64,000 nucleotides of DNA, from positions 744,001-808,000 of the forward strand of contig JAJQJQ010000032.1 in assembly GCA_028622995.1 (NCBI GenBank), given 5' to 3'. Below are positions 12,701 through 23,594 of this stretch, piece after piece. The notes below the pieces were generated by a model. The model saw only the letters and a list, made by a program, of their open reading frames with translations. It did not search any database and was not told the DNA's origin. The DNA comes from Panagrolaimus kolymaensis (Eukaryota > Nematoda > Chromadorea > Rhabditida > Panagrolaimidae). Numbering within the stretch: the stretch's first letter is position 1; every line of letters starts with the position of its first letter. The translations under genes were made by a program, and so were the position numbers.

Positions 12701-13178
12701 ATAAATAGGCTTCATTCCAAGATGCCATTTTCCCGAAGGATTTTTCCATGATTTTGGAATCTAAAACCATATAAGTTTTGAACCTTTTATTTAGTTTAAA
12801 CAAATTACTTTTAGCTCTCTTTCTGTCAATCCAACTAAAATACCATTCTCATCCGCAGTCTTTATTGTTGAAGTATCAACATCACCTGATCCAGTTAAAT
12901 CCAAACAATCTATCATTTTTGGTAATCCCGTCGTGGTTTTTTGAAATCCAGGTAAACTTGGATCTACGCCACAATCGATGATGGCAATTAAAGTGTTTCG
13001 ACCATCAAATTCTGGATATTCTTTAAAGAAGACTTCCTAAAATAAATTTATAATTTTGAAAATTCGAGAAACTAAAATTAACCTGTTGAGTAATTTCTTT
13101 GGGAATATTATGCTTTGAAATAAAAAGTTTATCCTTTTTATTCATAGAGCCATAAATATAAGCAGTTTCTTCCGTCAT
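9713..13178 (-). CDS. TPP2: Tripeptidyl-peptidase II
   Basis: Giant cytosolic subtilisin-family serine exopeptidase that removes tripeptides from N-termini downstream of the proteasome. Exons 13178-13083, 13036-12809, 12760-12665, 12619-12083, 12025-11949, 11797-10326, 10277-10147 and 10069-9713 join in frame to 997 residues. The triad is intact: Asp about 53 ([10 protein letters not shown]), His about 274 ([13 protein letters not shown]), Ser about 456 ([12 protein letters not shown]), plus oxyanion Asn about 368 ([11 protein letters not shown]). Between Asp and His is the long TPP2-specific insert ([16 protein letters not shown]), which rules out ordinary subtilisins. It is about 250 residues shorter than the human enzyme; the loss is in the C-terminal half, which in other animals helps form the spindle-shaped complex. 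Confidence 0.95.
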
Positions 13179-13373
13179 TTTTTTTTTTCAAAAGTGCAAT
13201 AATACTAAAATATATAAAAAATATTAATTATGAGAGAAATATTATAAATTGATGAAAGCTTGCAATGATCAGAAACAAGAAAAATTTGCTATAGCATTCA
13301 TTTTTTGTTTTGCTTTTATTAATAAATACGACCTTTATACCTTAAAGTCATATTTAGAAAAAAGAGTCATTAC

Positions 13374-13621
13374 CAGGCCTCTTCCACGGGCCGGGTTTTG
13401 CCGGCCCGGCCCGGCCCGGCCTATGGCCCTTTTGGTTTAGGCCCGGCCTGGCCCGGCCCGCGGGCCGGCCCGTCAATTTTTTTTTTTGCCTTGGTATTCC
13501 CTTTGATTTTTTTTCTTTTTTTTGAAAATGGTCGGCCTCGGCCCGGCCTGGCCCGTTCAAAAGTCGGCCCGGCCCGGCCCGCGGGCCAGGCCGGGCTGGA
13601 CGTGCCGAAGGAAGAGGCCTG
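13374..13621. mobile_element. 248-bp GC-rich hAT-like MITE with 8-bp target duplication
   Basis: Perfect 12-bp terminal inverted repeats (CAGGCCTCTTCC and GGAAGAGGCCTG) are flanked by the identical 8-mer GTCATTAC at 13366-13373 and 13622-13629. The interior is built from many copies of GGCCCGGCC and GGCCCGCGGGCC with a short A+T-rich centre, making it by far the most GC-rich stretch in the window. Apparent ORFs through it are artefacts of the repeat. The structure fits a non-autonomous hAT element. Confidence 0.85.
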
Positions 13622-13629
13622 GTCATTAC

Positions 13630-14383
13630 CTAAAAACAACCTGATTGTCAAGGATGAGAGCATATTTCGATTAATAGTTATTTCTTTATTATTTTTACTA
13701 GCCTTTTTTTGTATAAATATTAGACGATTTAATTTTTAATAAAGTCGAATGTCCAATAATTATAATATTCATTCAAAAATCAAAAAATTATATATTTCAT
13801 TTTGACATTATTGATTTACATAGTTTCAACATATGCTTTTTTCTTTTGTCAAACTGTAAGTTTGATGAGATTGAATTTTTCCTTTGTTTTTTTTTTTTGA
13901 AGGAGTAATAAGAAGCTTTTTTTGATTGGTGAACACGAAGTTGATTTGGAGATTGATTGGTTCATACATATTTCAGCAACTTGAATATAATGGTTCACAT
14001 TTTTATAATCGAAGTTGCTCTTTTTTACCTATCTTACCTGGGAAGTTATAATGCGTAAATCCGATACTATGGTTTATTTTATAATGTTTCATATTTGCCT
14101 ATTCCATTGCAATTTGCAATTGGTTTATTTTAATTTTAATATTTATCGGTTGGTAAACTTTTAATTAATTGGAAAGTTGAACAAAAATATTTTGTAGGAA
14201 TCAACAACTTCCATCTTCATTAATCGTTGGATTTTATTTGGAACTTTTTGAATTGTTAATTCCAAGCGGCTACGATATGTAAATAAAGATTTATTAAAAG
14301 GCAAAATGCTCTAAAAGATTTTTTCAATGTAAACAACAACTATATCGTAATAACTATTATCATCATTTTTATATTTTTTTTCA
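13630..14383. other. Intergenic, no supportable gene
   Basis: A+T-rich spacer between the GC-rich MITE and the second TIM23-like gene; no gene or RNA recognised. Confidence 0.4.
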
Positions 14384-15242
14384 TTAAGCAATGTGTAACA
14401 TTTCACGGAAACGTTGTCGGCTATCGGTGTTAATAATTGCCCAACAGGTTGCTAATAAAAGTCCCACAATAGCTCCTTGTCCAGTTGCACGAAGTCCATG
14501 AGGTGAACGATATAGGGCGCCAGCAGCAGCTCCAGCTGCAAGCGAATTAAGGTCATCTTCAGCTCGTATGCTTTTCAACCCAATTTCAAGAACAGAATAA
14601 AGAAGTACAGCTGTACCAGCAGGTTGAGCATAACCACTTCCATGTTTAACTGTGGCATTAACAATTCGAGTCATCCATGGCTTTCCAGTCTAAAGATATT
14701 TTAACGTTTATAAGCCATGTAAAGAAAAGAAAAAACAGTTAATTACCAATTGACGAGTATCATGATTAAAAAGTTCAGGAATAAAGCCTCGAGCACATCC
14801 AGTAAAAAATCCACCACCAACAGCCCATCCAATATGTCCTAATGCAAATTCAAATTTTCCTTTACCATGTTCGTTACCTTCTGGCATAATATATTGTGGT
14901 GAAGTTGTGCGAAAGATTGATGGATCCATCTATAAGCATTAGGCTAGGCTTAACTATCAAATCAATCAAATTTAAATAAACCTGTAAATATGGCGACATT
15001 TGTCGATTTAGCGGTACACCAGCTTGCTTTATTTGATCTAAAGCAAGTGCAGGCGCAAAACCGGGTGTAGCTGCTACTGTATCTGGAGCTGTTGATGATA
15101 TTGAAAATGATGGGGATGAAGAACGATCAAAGGTTTCATCATTGTGAAGGTGTAATTCAGTTGAAAAATCACCAGCATTTGAAGCCGTTGGGGCTGCTGC
15201 TGTCGCTGGAGTCGATGATGAACCAAATCCAAACCAACTCAT
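14384..15242 (-). CDS. TIMM23: TIM23 mitochondrial import channel subunit, paralogue B (full length)
   Basis: Inner-membrane presequence translocase channel. Exons 15242-14982, 14929-14747 and 14689-14384 give 249 residues. The first exon supplies a Ser/Ala/Thr-rich intermembrane-space segment and the family motif AGVPLNRQMSPYLQ, where human TIM23 has AGVPLTGMNPLSPYL. Then comes the Tim17/22/23 domain (GHIGWAVGGGFFTGCARG, AGAAAGALYRSPHGLRATG). The start at MSWFGFGSS is preferred to an in-frame upstream ATG because an acceptor-like ttttttaag precedes it. It differs from the 5511-6106 copy mainly in having this N-terminus and in the last dozen residues; introns are at identical positions, so the copies arose by duplication. 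Confidence 0.93.
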
Positions 15243-15726
15243 TCTTGCCTTAAAAAAATAAAGCAATATTGAAAATAATTAGAAATTTAAAAAAAATAAG
15301 AAAGGGTAAAAGCAACCCCAATAAAGAATCACTAAAAATGAATACAAAAGTGGGAGATCATTTATTTTGGAACAAACGTTAGATTAATAAAAATTAAACA
15401 AAGATGGAAACCCAAATTTGTTATTATTCAAAAAATCACAAGCAAATAAATTTTGATGTTTAGGTGTTTGCGATTTTGCAAGATCAAACAATCGCATGTG
15501 GCATGTTTGAGTAACACTAGTTATTTGTAAATTTGGTGTTTGCTCTAAATTTGAATACATCTTTGCGGGTGCATATTTGAAATCAGCGATAATGAATTGT
15601 AAAAGTAAATCATGAGAAAAGAATACCCGAAATAAATAAAGAAAATATCAAAATACTACATAGTATACAGAAAGCTGGTGGTAAAAAAATAATTTTTTTA
15701 AATAAATCAACTTTTTTTTTCCACCA
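15243..15726. other. Intergenic, no supportable gene
   Basis: Spacer of about 480 bp between the TIM23 start and the 3' end of the CID-domain gene; nothing recognised. Confidence 0.4.
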
Positions 15727-17622
15727 TTATTTATAATAACTTTGATCATAATATGCTGATGAATTTGAAGGTCTTGTAGGAAATCTTGGTGGTCCACGAA
15801 AATTGAAATTATTATTATTGTACACATTATGAGGTGATGTTGAAGGTGGTGGAGGATAATATCCATGTGGTGGTGGTGGCGAAGACATCATTCGAGGTGT
15901 CGTTGTATTTGGATAAATAATTGAATGATAATAACCACTTGGAGTTGTTGGAGAATATGCAGATAATGTTGGATCATAAGTTTGATGAGAAGGAGGTATT
16001 TGAAGCGGTGGAGGATGAGGTATTATATCCACACCTGGTGGAGCTACATCATCATCATAATTCATTGTCATTGTTAAAGGTGGAGGAAGTAAGGATGATC
16101 GAGTTGGAGAAATTTGTAATGGTGGAGGATTAGATGGTAGTACCGCTGTTTGAAGTATTGTATCTTTTGGAAGTGGAATTGAATTTAAAAGCATTTTAGC
16201 TTCTTCTGATTCATTAACAGAAATTTGTTTTATTGCTAAGGAGTCAGCCTCTAATGGTGGTTTAATAATTGAATCATGGTTGGTTTTGGTTGGAGAATAT
16301 TTTTCTCCATCGCCATTTTTTACTTCACTACTTAATTTCTTTTTCTAAAAATCAAAAATTTAGAGTAACCACCAAGGCCAAAATCAAAAGCGTAAATTAC
16401 CAATTGTTGTATTCTTTCACTTTTAATATGTTTCCAACTATCATAATTAACATTATCAATTTCAGATAAATCTTTTAAAGTCACTGGTGCTGTGGAATGT
16501 TCTAATCCTAATGTCTTTCTATTTAATAAACCATTTTTACCTTCTTTAATTGCTACCTCTGCTGCAGCAGCTTGTTGCACTTTTTGAGCAATAATAGTTA
16601 TTTGATTTGAACGCTGGAAACAACAAACAAATATTTTACAAAATTCTAACTAAACTACTAAAAATTACTTCAAGAACATCTTTGGTCTCCCGTAAAGTTT
16701 TCAAAAAAGTATCAGCTTTGTTGTTTTTCAAAATGTTAGAATTTCCAATGGACGATGATTCAGCTTGCATTGATACTTCATTAACTCCCTTTTCTATTAC
16801 ATTCACCAAAACCATAGCTTCATCAGCATCACGGGATGAAACTTTGGGCCGTTTTGGTTCACGGGATTTATCCTTATCATGTTCTGAAAATTTAAAATCA
16901 GCATCATAAAAAAGAGTTTTGAACAAACCTCTTTTTCTAAATGCTTTATAAATGCCTTCTTCACCTAGATATTTTTGAACCAATTCATAATATTTATCAT
17001 AATCTTTTTTAATTTTTTTAGCATCATCAATAATTTCTTGCCCTGTATCTTCATTTGCAATTTTATCAATTGGAAATTCTTTAGTAAGTTTACCATCTAA
17101 AATTTCCTTTTAAATAATAGACAATGATAATAACTAACAAACCAAGGATTAAATTAAGCTCATCGATTTTATTGGAACTAAAAATTTGCCGTTCTTTGAG
17201 AATAGCGACAACTCTTCGAATTTTTTCTTTAACTTTATTATTTGAAAGGGAAATAGCATATCGAAGATGATAAAAAAAGTTGGATGAAATTTTTAAAAAT
17301 TGATCCTTTGGTGCTTTCCTAGATTTTTGGCATACATCATTCATGACATAAATAAGGCTAATTTTAAGCTCATCACTTGCTGAAATAAGGCATGATTAGC
17401 TGTGGATAAATTTAACCTTTTGTTACTGTCATAATAAGATCATTTTATCTATGATTGTATATAGCAAAGCTCACCGATAAGAAATACATCAAACCACACT
17501 CTCGAAATAGAGGAAATATATTTAACATGATGCAAAATCCATGATGAAGTAGTTTCAACAGAATCTTGCGCAATTTTAACCTGCTTCAATCGCTTATAAA
17601 TTATATCCTCATTTAAGGCCAT
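15727..17622 (-). CDS. CID-domain protein, RPRD1/RPRD2 (CIDS) family
   Basis: Likely nuclear reader of the RNA polymerase II C-terminal domain. Exons 17622-17475, 17379-17143, 17096-16929, 16883-16669, 16613-16401 and 16344-15727 join in frame to 532 residues. Residues 1-130 match the CTD-interacting (RPR) fold: SVETTSSWILHHVK, then LIYVMNDVCQKSRK, then RRVVAILKERQIFSSNKIDE. A charged, partly coiled region follows (residues about 140-330), and the last 150 residues are Pro/Tyr-rich low complexity (PPPLQI, YYPPPPS), as in RPRD2 and worm CIDS proteins. PCF11 and SCAF proteins also have CIDs, but the N-terminal wording and spacing are closest to RPRD. Confidence 0.85.
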
Positions 17623-17823
17623 TTAATAAAAGATATTAATTAATAAGAAAAAGTGATGAAAGAATAATAATCATAAAAAAAATTTCATCGAGGTTTGAAA
17701 GAAGAAAAAAAGAACTATTTCGAATTCTTCAACGAAAAAAAATAGAATGGGAATTGGCGCTTTTCGTTTTGAGATATTTTTTTCTTTCAATCCTTGCAAA
17801 AAAAATCAAAGAAATTTCTTTCA

Positions 17824-18370
17824 ATGTTTTCAACAACTTTGAAACAACCATTTTCAACTCTTCTTTTTCATATTCAGCGACAACAACGTTATTTTGCCAC
17901 TATGTCAGCTAAATTAGAAGACATAAAAGATTGTGAAATTGATTTAAACTCTAAAAAATATAAGTATATTCAAATCAAAGTTAGTTTATTTGGTTCAAAT
18001 GTTCTCCTTTTAATGTGTTTGTTTTTCAGGTCAAAGATAAAGAAACCAAGGAAAATAAGTTGATTGTTCGTGGTTATGCTCATTGTGGATTTCATTCTGA
18101 TATATTGGATGAGGTAAAAGAAAAAGAACCAAGCAACTTTTCTTTCACTTGCCCTGGTGGTGGAAGGATTGAAGTGGATGAAGGCAAAAAGAGTATGTTT
18201 GTTTATGGATATTCACAAGTAAGTTTTTACCATACATATTATCTTTTTTCTTTATCTTACCCTTTCTTATTTTTTAGTCATATGGCCAACCTGATCATAG
18301 CAAATCTGTAGAAATTATCAAGAAGGCTTATCCTGATTACGATGTCACTTTTTCTAATGATGGTTATTAG
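17824..18370 (+). CDS. PHPT1: 14-kDa phosphohistidine phosphatase (PHPT1/Janus family)
   Basis: Removes phosphate from histidine in proteins. Exons 17824-17979, 18030-18218 and 18278-18370 join in frame. The core is clear: VRGYAHCGFHSDILDEV carries the catalytic His, followed by CPGGGRIEV, VYGYSQSYGQPDHS and the family C-terminus AYPDYDVTFSNDGY. The ATG at 17824 adds a 26-residue Arg/Gln/Phe-rich leader that resembles a mitochondrial presequence; the internal ATG at 17902 (MSAKLEDIKDCEID) would give the usual cytosolic length of about 119 residues. Both are in frame. It is the first gene of a closely spaced + strand series; the next start is 185 bp after the stop. Confidence 0.93.
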
Positions 18371-18534
18371 AACTTTGTATCTTTTTTGTGACTTTTTTTT
18401 GTAATTTTATGTTATTTGCCATTCTCGTAATAAAGGTTTATTATTTTTGCATTATTTTATCTTCGTTTCATACTCTTGGTTTTTGTACCTTTAAATATTT
18501 TTTAGTCTATTAAACGTACTCGATCTAACATTTT

Positions 18535-18540
18535 ACACAG
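18535..18540 (+). promoter_or_regulatory. Probable trans-splice acceptor before METTL17
   Basis: A tacacag acceptor-like site ends at 18540, 14 bases before the METTL17 ATG and 170 bases after the upstream stop, the spacing expected for spliced-leader addition to a downstream operon gene. Confidence 0.4.
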
Positions 18541-18554
18541 TTTTTCTCGAGAAT

Positions 18555-20274
18555 ATGCGACCTTCCTGTTCTTCTTTGACTCGTGCGGCAGCTGCTTTGA
18601 CAAGATCACAACAATCTAATGCAAAACCTGAATTCAATAGAACATATGAAAATGGTCAAGTTCATGTAACTTCAATCAATACTGGCACTGATGAACATTC
18701 TGTACTCAAACTTACTCCATTTAAAAACTTCACTTCAACAAAAACACTTCGATTTTTTCCATTACCAAAAGAAGCTATCGAAGGATTGAAAGGAGCATTA
18801 GTGAAATGCGAACGACCAATAAAACAATTACAATATGAAGCAGACCTGGTATGTTATTTATTAATGATTATAATAATAAGGTTTTGTGGTGTTTCAGTGT
18901 ACAGAAAAGCTTTCACAACGTCGATTTCCTGCATCACCAAAAGAAGTTCAAACGGCTCGACGAGAAATTTTATCTACAATTCAAGATAAAGAACCTGATG
19001 ATTTAATGTCTAATGAACTTTTGGGTGAAAAAATAATCAAAGCTCATAATAGATATATTCAAAAAGAAGTTGAAAAGAAACTTAAGAAAACGCGATATAA
19101 TTGGAAGCCATTGGATTTTGATAAAGTTGAAGAAGCTGCTTCATTTTCATTGAGTCGTTTGGCACCTTATTATGCTGAAATGAGAAAAATTCTATTAGAA
19201 TTTGATCGAAATAAATTTCAACCTGAGACTATTTTGGATTATGGTAGTGGATGTGGTTCTGCTTTTTGGGCATCGAGAGAGCAATGGGGTGATAAATTTC
19301 AAGAATATTGTCTGGTTGATACAAATGATAAAATTAGTCATTTTGCAATGGATATTATGAGAGTAAGTTTAGCTTTTTAGAGGATATTATTCATAACTAA
19401 ATCACTCTTTTAGGAAAATAATCCTTCCGAACCTGGTTTAATTTCAAAGAAAGTTTATTTTCGACGTTCTTTAGTGCCATCTCTTCAAAAGAAATATGAT
19501 TTGGTTATTCTTCATCGAACTCTTATTGAATTTGCATCCCATGAAAAAAGATTGGAACTAATTTCAAGTCTATGGCAACGAACAAATAGGTATCTTGTTA
19601 TTATTGAATCTGATATGGAAGATTCATTTGCTGCTCTTATTCAAGCTCGTAATTTTATTCTTACAAATGGAGTCAAACTTGAATCAAACGCTCTACGAAA
19701 ACTTCTTGAAGATAATAATTTAATGACGCCTGAAATCCATGAAATAATCAATGATAAACAAATGAGCTATTCTGAGAAATATTGTCTTATCCGTGAAAAA
19801 TTCCCGAACACTGATGCTCTACCAACCTTTATGGAAACAGGGTTTGTATATGCTCCATGTCCGCATGATCAAGGATGTCCGAAAATTGATTTACCTGTTG
19901 GAAGAAAAAGCTGTAAATTCTTTGCAAAATGGGAAGAAATTCGTGCTGATGGAAAAACAAAATCAAGTGGTAAAGATGGAACAGGAACAACAGCTTATAG
20001 TTATGTTATACTTGAAAAAGGAACTCGACCATCTGGTATTTCTCCTGGTCGTTTATTGGAAAGGAATAAAGGAAGTGGATGTGTTAAATGTACCGTATGC
20101 ACACCATTCGATGGTATACAAAGATTTCCTGTTTCAAAGCGAGCTGGGCCTATTTACCAGCTTGCAAAAAGTTCTGAAGGCGGAAACCTTTTTCCACTTG
20201 AAGGAAATATTGTTGCATCTGAAAATGATTATCATTTTATTAGAGAAATGATTAGAGAAGAATTGGATAAATAA
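18555..20274 (+). CDS. METTL17: Mitochondrial ribosome assembly methyltransferase-like protein METTL17 (RSM22)
   Basis: Matrix protein needed to assemble the small mitochondrial ribosomal subunit. Exons 18555-18848, 18898-19362 and 19414-20274 give 539 residues. The Rossmann methyltransferase motif I is present (ILDYGSGCGSAFWA, near residue 225), followed by the acidic VDTND loop. The C-terminal half has the RSM22 iron-sulphur Cys set (APCPHDQGCPK, then SCKFFA and CVKCTVC). The N-terminus (MRPSCSSLTRAAAALTRSQQ) is Arg/Ser/Ala-rich without acidic residues, as expected of a mitochondrial presequence. Its place between PHPT1-like and COMMD6/DHODH genes suggests co-transcription. Confidence 0.93.
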
Positions 20275-20460
20275 GCAATTGTTATTGTAACTAAATATTA
20301 GGAATTATCATAATATATTTTGTTAAGTTTAATAAAGTTTCTTTGCTATCTTTTGTGTGATTTTCAAGTTTGCAATTTGTTGGTTTTTCATTATCAAACA
20401 TACATACTTATTTTTCATTGTCTTTTTTTGTTGCTGAGAGAAACAAATTTTTTTCTTTTT

Positions 20461-20466
20461 TTTCAG
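20461..20466 (+). promoter_or_regulatory. Probable trans-splice acceptor before COMMD6-like gene
   Basis: tttcag after a T-run, ending at 20466, 69 bases before the COMMD6-like ATG and within 200 bases of the METTL17 stop. Confidence 0.4.
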
Positions 20467-20535
20467 TTAACTCTTGACCAAGTGTTTGCTTTTTTTGTGA
20501 AGTGTTTATTTTTGAGCACTTTTTTTTTTGTACGA

Positions 20536-20807
20536 ATGAACCAACTTCCTAAAGGTTGTTACATTATCCGAGATTTTAACTGGACTTCAAAAGTAAGCTT
20601 TAAATTTTATCTTTACCACTTATATTTTGTTTTTAGTTTGTAACATCTCCTGATTGCTCTATAGCTTCTGTTCAACCCATTATTCAAGTTAATTTCCACT
20701 GTGAAGGATCTGATCGAACACCATCTGGAGAATCTCTAATTTTTGAATTTACTCCTTCTGAACTTATTACTTTTCTTGATCAATGTTCAAAATCTTTAGA
20801 AAAATGA
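20536..20807 (+). CDS. Short COMM-domain protein, COMMD6-like
   Basis: COMMD proteins form the Commander complex that sorts membrane cargo on endosomes. Exons 20536-20592 and 20637-20807 give 75 residues, all COMM domain: [20 protein letters not shown], then a beta segment ([11 protein letters not shown]), then [22 protein letters not shown]6 is the family member that consists of little beyond the COMM domain (85 residues in human), so the small size is normal. The gene was found by reading across the intron. Its TGA (20805-20807) overlaps an ATG of the DHODH frame, and 25 bases are shared if DHODH starts at 20783. Confidence 0.75.
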
Positions 20808-22196
20808 TATATTCAAAGCTTCCAACAGGCTATATGACGAAGTCAGCTGTTAAACTTTTAATTGGTGGTTCTATTGTTTATGTTGGATTTGAAATTGCTA
20901 CTGGCTCAGAAGCGTTTCATAAACAAGCATTAGCAATTTCAAGAGAATTTATTGATGGTGAAACTGGTCATCGATATGCTGTTTTGATGGCTAAATATGG
21001 AATACTGCCTCATTTTGGTGACAATAAGAAAGAATATGATACATTGAAAACCACAGTCTTGGGAAAAGAGTTTAAAAATCCTGTTGGTGAGTTATTTTTC
21101 TTTGAAACAAAACATTTATTGAGGACAATAATTTTAGGACTTGCTGCTGGCTTTGATAAAGATGGTGAAGCCATTTCTCCATTAAGAAAATCTGGATTTG
21201 GTTTTATTGAAATTGGTTCTGTTACTCCTCGACCTCAACCAGGCAATCCTAAACCTCGAGTATTCCGACTTGAAAGCGATGAAGCTGTTATCAATCGTTA
21301 TGGTTTTAATTCACAAGGAGTTGGTCCTGTAAGCATTCGAGGTTTGCCATATTTGGAGCATATGTTCGATTGATAATAATCAAAGCTACTTTAGTCAAAA
21401 ATGCATATGATCCAGAAAATCCTGTTCCATTGGGTGTGAACCTTGGCAAAAATAAAGATACTGTTGAAGCAAGTACTGATTATGAAATCGGCGTGCACCA
21501 ATTTGGAAATTTTGCTGATTATCTCGTTGTTAATGTTTCATCGCCAAATACACCCGGTTTAAGAAACTTACAAGGAAAAGAACATCTGGAAAAAGTTGGT
21601 TAAAAGTTATTTTATGAATGCTAAAAACATATGATTTTTTTAGCTGCTTTTAACAACGAAGAAGACGATTGAACGAGAACGAAGCATTTCTGGAAAGCAT
21701 CCATTGTTGATGTTGAAGATTTCACCTGATTTAGATTTTCGATCGAAGTTAAATATTGCAAGAGTAAGCTTTTTATTTATCGATGCTCTCATTACAACGA
21801 CTTTTTCAGATTGTAACAGACAAAAAGTTTGGTGTTGATGGTTTAATTATTTCAAATACTACAGTTTCTCGTCCATTTTTCATTAACACTGGTTATCGTA
21901 AAGAAGAAGGTGGCCTCTCTGGTCGTCCATTAAAGAAGCTTTCAACTCAAGTCGTCGGTGAAATGTATGCTTTGACAGATGGCAAAATTCCCATTATTGG
22001 ATGTGGTGGAATTGCTTCTGGACAAGACGCTTATGAAAAAATTCGTGCTGGAGCTTCGTTAGTTCAACTTTATACTGCTATCGTTTATCAAGGGTTTCCT
22101 GTAATTGGTAAAGTCAAACGTGAACTTGATGAATGTCTAAGAAGAGATGGATTTAAGAATGTTTCTCAAGCTGTTGGAGCTGATCATCGAAAATAA
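20783..22196 (+). CDS. DHODH: Dihydroorotate dehydrogenase, mitochondrial class 2
   Basis: Oxidises dihydroorotate to orotate in pyrimidine synthesis, passing electrons to quinone at the mitochondrial inner membrane. Exons 20783-21086, 21138-21341, 21395-21594, 21644-21763 and 21810-22196 join in frame (about 404 residues). A membrane anchor ([19 protein letters not shown]) precedes the class 2 helical quinone tunnel. Substrate and FMN motifs are intact: [29 protein letters not shown], the catalytic Ser in [22 protein letters not shown], and the phosphate loop region [17 protein letters not shown]. The 21342 donor (GTTTGC) is my least certain junction. ATG at 20804 is an alternative start. 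Confidence 0.94.
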
Positions 22197-22639
22197 TTTT
22201 AGAAATATTCTTGTGAATTTTTAAACTATGAATATGTGTGCTTTTTTTTTTATGTATGTATAATTGAGTTTATTAGTGTTGTTTGAATATTTTTTGTTTG
22301 TGACGCATTTTAATGCGATTAAAAATAAATGGCGAATGTTTTTGCATACACTTCGATTTCATGCTGTGCGATGTGGCACTTTTTTGTTAAAAGTTTGGAG
22401 TTAATCTAAATTGGTTCAATTTAAAGCTATCATTAGAGGATAAAGGCGTTCCTCAAACTCAAAGTTACTCACTCGTATGCCACCATAAGATTTATTTTGT
22501 GTTTTAAACATTCTTGAAATATTAATTCTATTTCCCTGATGGAATTTATCTAAAGCTTTTTAATGTTTTAAAAAGTGTTGTTGTTATAAAGTGTCGTTGA
22601 TATCGTTTAAATTTTGTTTACGGAGGCCAAACTTCAAAA
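22197..22639. other. Intergenic, no supportable gene
   Basis: Spacer of 443 bp; contains an AATAAA near 22325 that may serve DHODH. Confidence 0.4.
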
Positions 22640-23594
22640 ATGCGTTCTCGTTTATCCTCATCAAATCATTGGTTTTTTGATGGATTAATTTGTGATCCAT
22701 CTTATTTTGATCCAAATGATTCACGATATCGTTGTTGCTGCAATCAATGTCATGCCGCAACCGGAGTGAGAGTGATAGCAGGTTTAATTGGTGTTACAGT
22801 TCTCATGGAATTTTGGAGTCTTGGATGGTATTTGTTTTCGGGCACTTCCAATTCGGATGGAATTATTTCATCAGTTTTTCAACTTTTTGTGGGTTTAATT
22901 CTTTCTGGAACAATTATTTATGCTTTATGGCGAGAACATGCAGCCTTTCTTTTACCATATCTTTTATTACAAACTGTTGGACTTGCAACTGGTTTTGTTA
23001 TACTTTTTGCTTTAATTTATGTTACTATTGATGATGATGTTTCCACAATTAAAGCTTTCTTTGATTCCCATGGAACTAATGTAGTTTTTAATGATGATGT
23101 GGATACAAAGCAACCCATTCGATATGTTGGGTGGATGATGGTTGGTTCATGCATTGTGGTTATTGCGTTACAAATTTGGTTAATTTCCATCGTTTTTGCA
23201 TGTTGGAGGTTTTTCAGAGATAAAAAAGCTTATGGATTTTCAAAAGGTTATAATTCTTATATCGTTTTGAGGCCACCATTCTTAGTAAGTTTCACAAACA
23301 CAATAAACATATTCAAACAAATAAATTTAGAGCTATGATCAAACACATTTTCAAAACGATGATAAAGCAATCTTTCGAAAAATTTTAAGATCGGTTTCAG
23401 CCGATGATCTTTATTATTATAATCGAGCATCCACGCGATTTCGAAGCCATTCAACTTTTGTTGATACCCTTTCCACTAATAGCAGCAGTAACAATAATGC
23501 AGTTGCCAATAATTTAAATACCATAAATAATTATCCTAAAATTTCTTCAGTCTCTTTTGATTGTTCAACTAAAAAAACTATGTTTCTTGCATAA
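22640..23594 (+). CDS. Tetraspan membrane protein, nematode LAPTM-like type
   Basis: Exons 22640-23284 and 23331-23594 give 303 residues with four predicted membrane helices: about residues 43-65 (VIAGLIGVTVLMEFWSLGW), 75-95, 103-128 and 162-190. A Cys-rich segment (RYRCCCNQCHAATGVRVIAG) sits just before the first helix. This arrangement, cytoplasmic Cys cluster plus four helices, resembles lysosomal LAPTM-like proteins that are expanded in nematodes, but I would not assign a specific orthologue. The cytosolic tail is Ser/Asn-rich and polar. No signal peptide. Confidence 0.7.

Noticed and set aside
13354..13739. Overlapping Gly/Pro/Arg-rich ORFs through the GC-rich block
   Set aside because: They exist because the repeat lacks stops in several frames on both strands; the block is a MITE with inverted ends and an 8-bp duplication.
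21328..21394. DHODH intron with donor GTAAGC at 21329
   Set aside because: It looks like a better donor, but no nearby acceptor restores frame; GTTTGC at 21342 with the acceptor at 21394 does.
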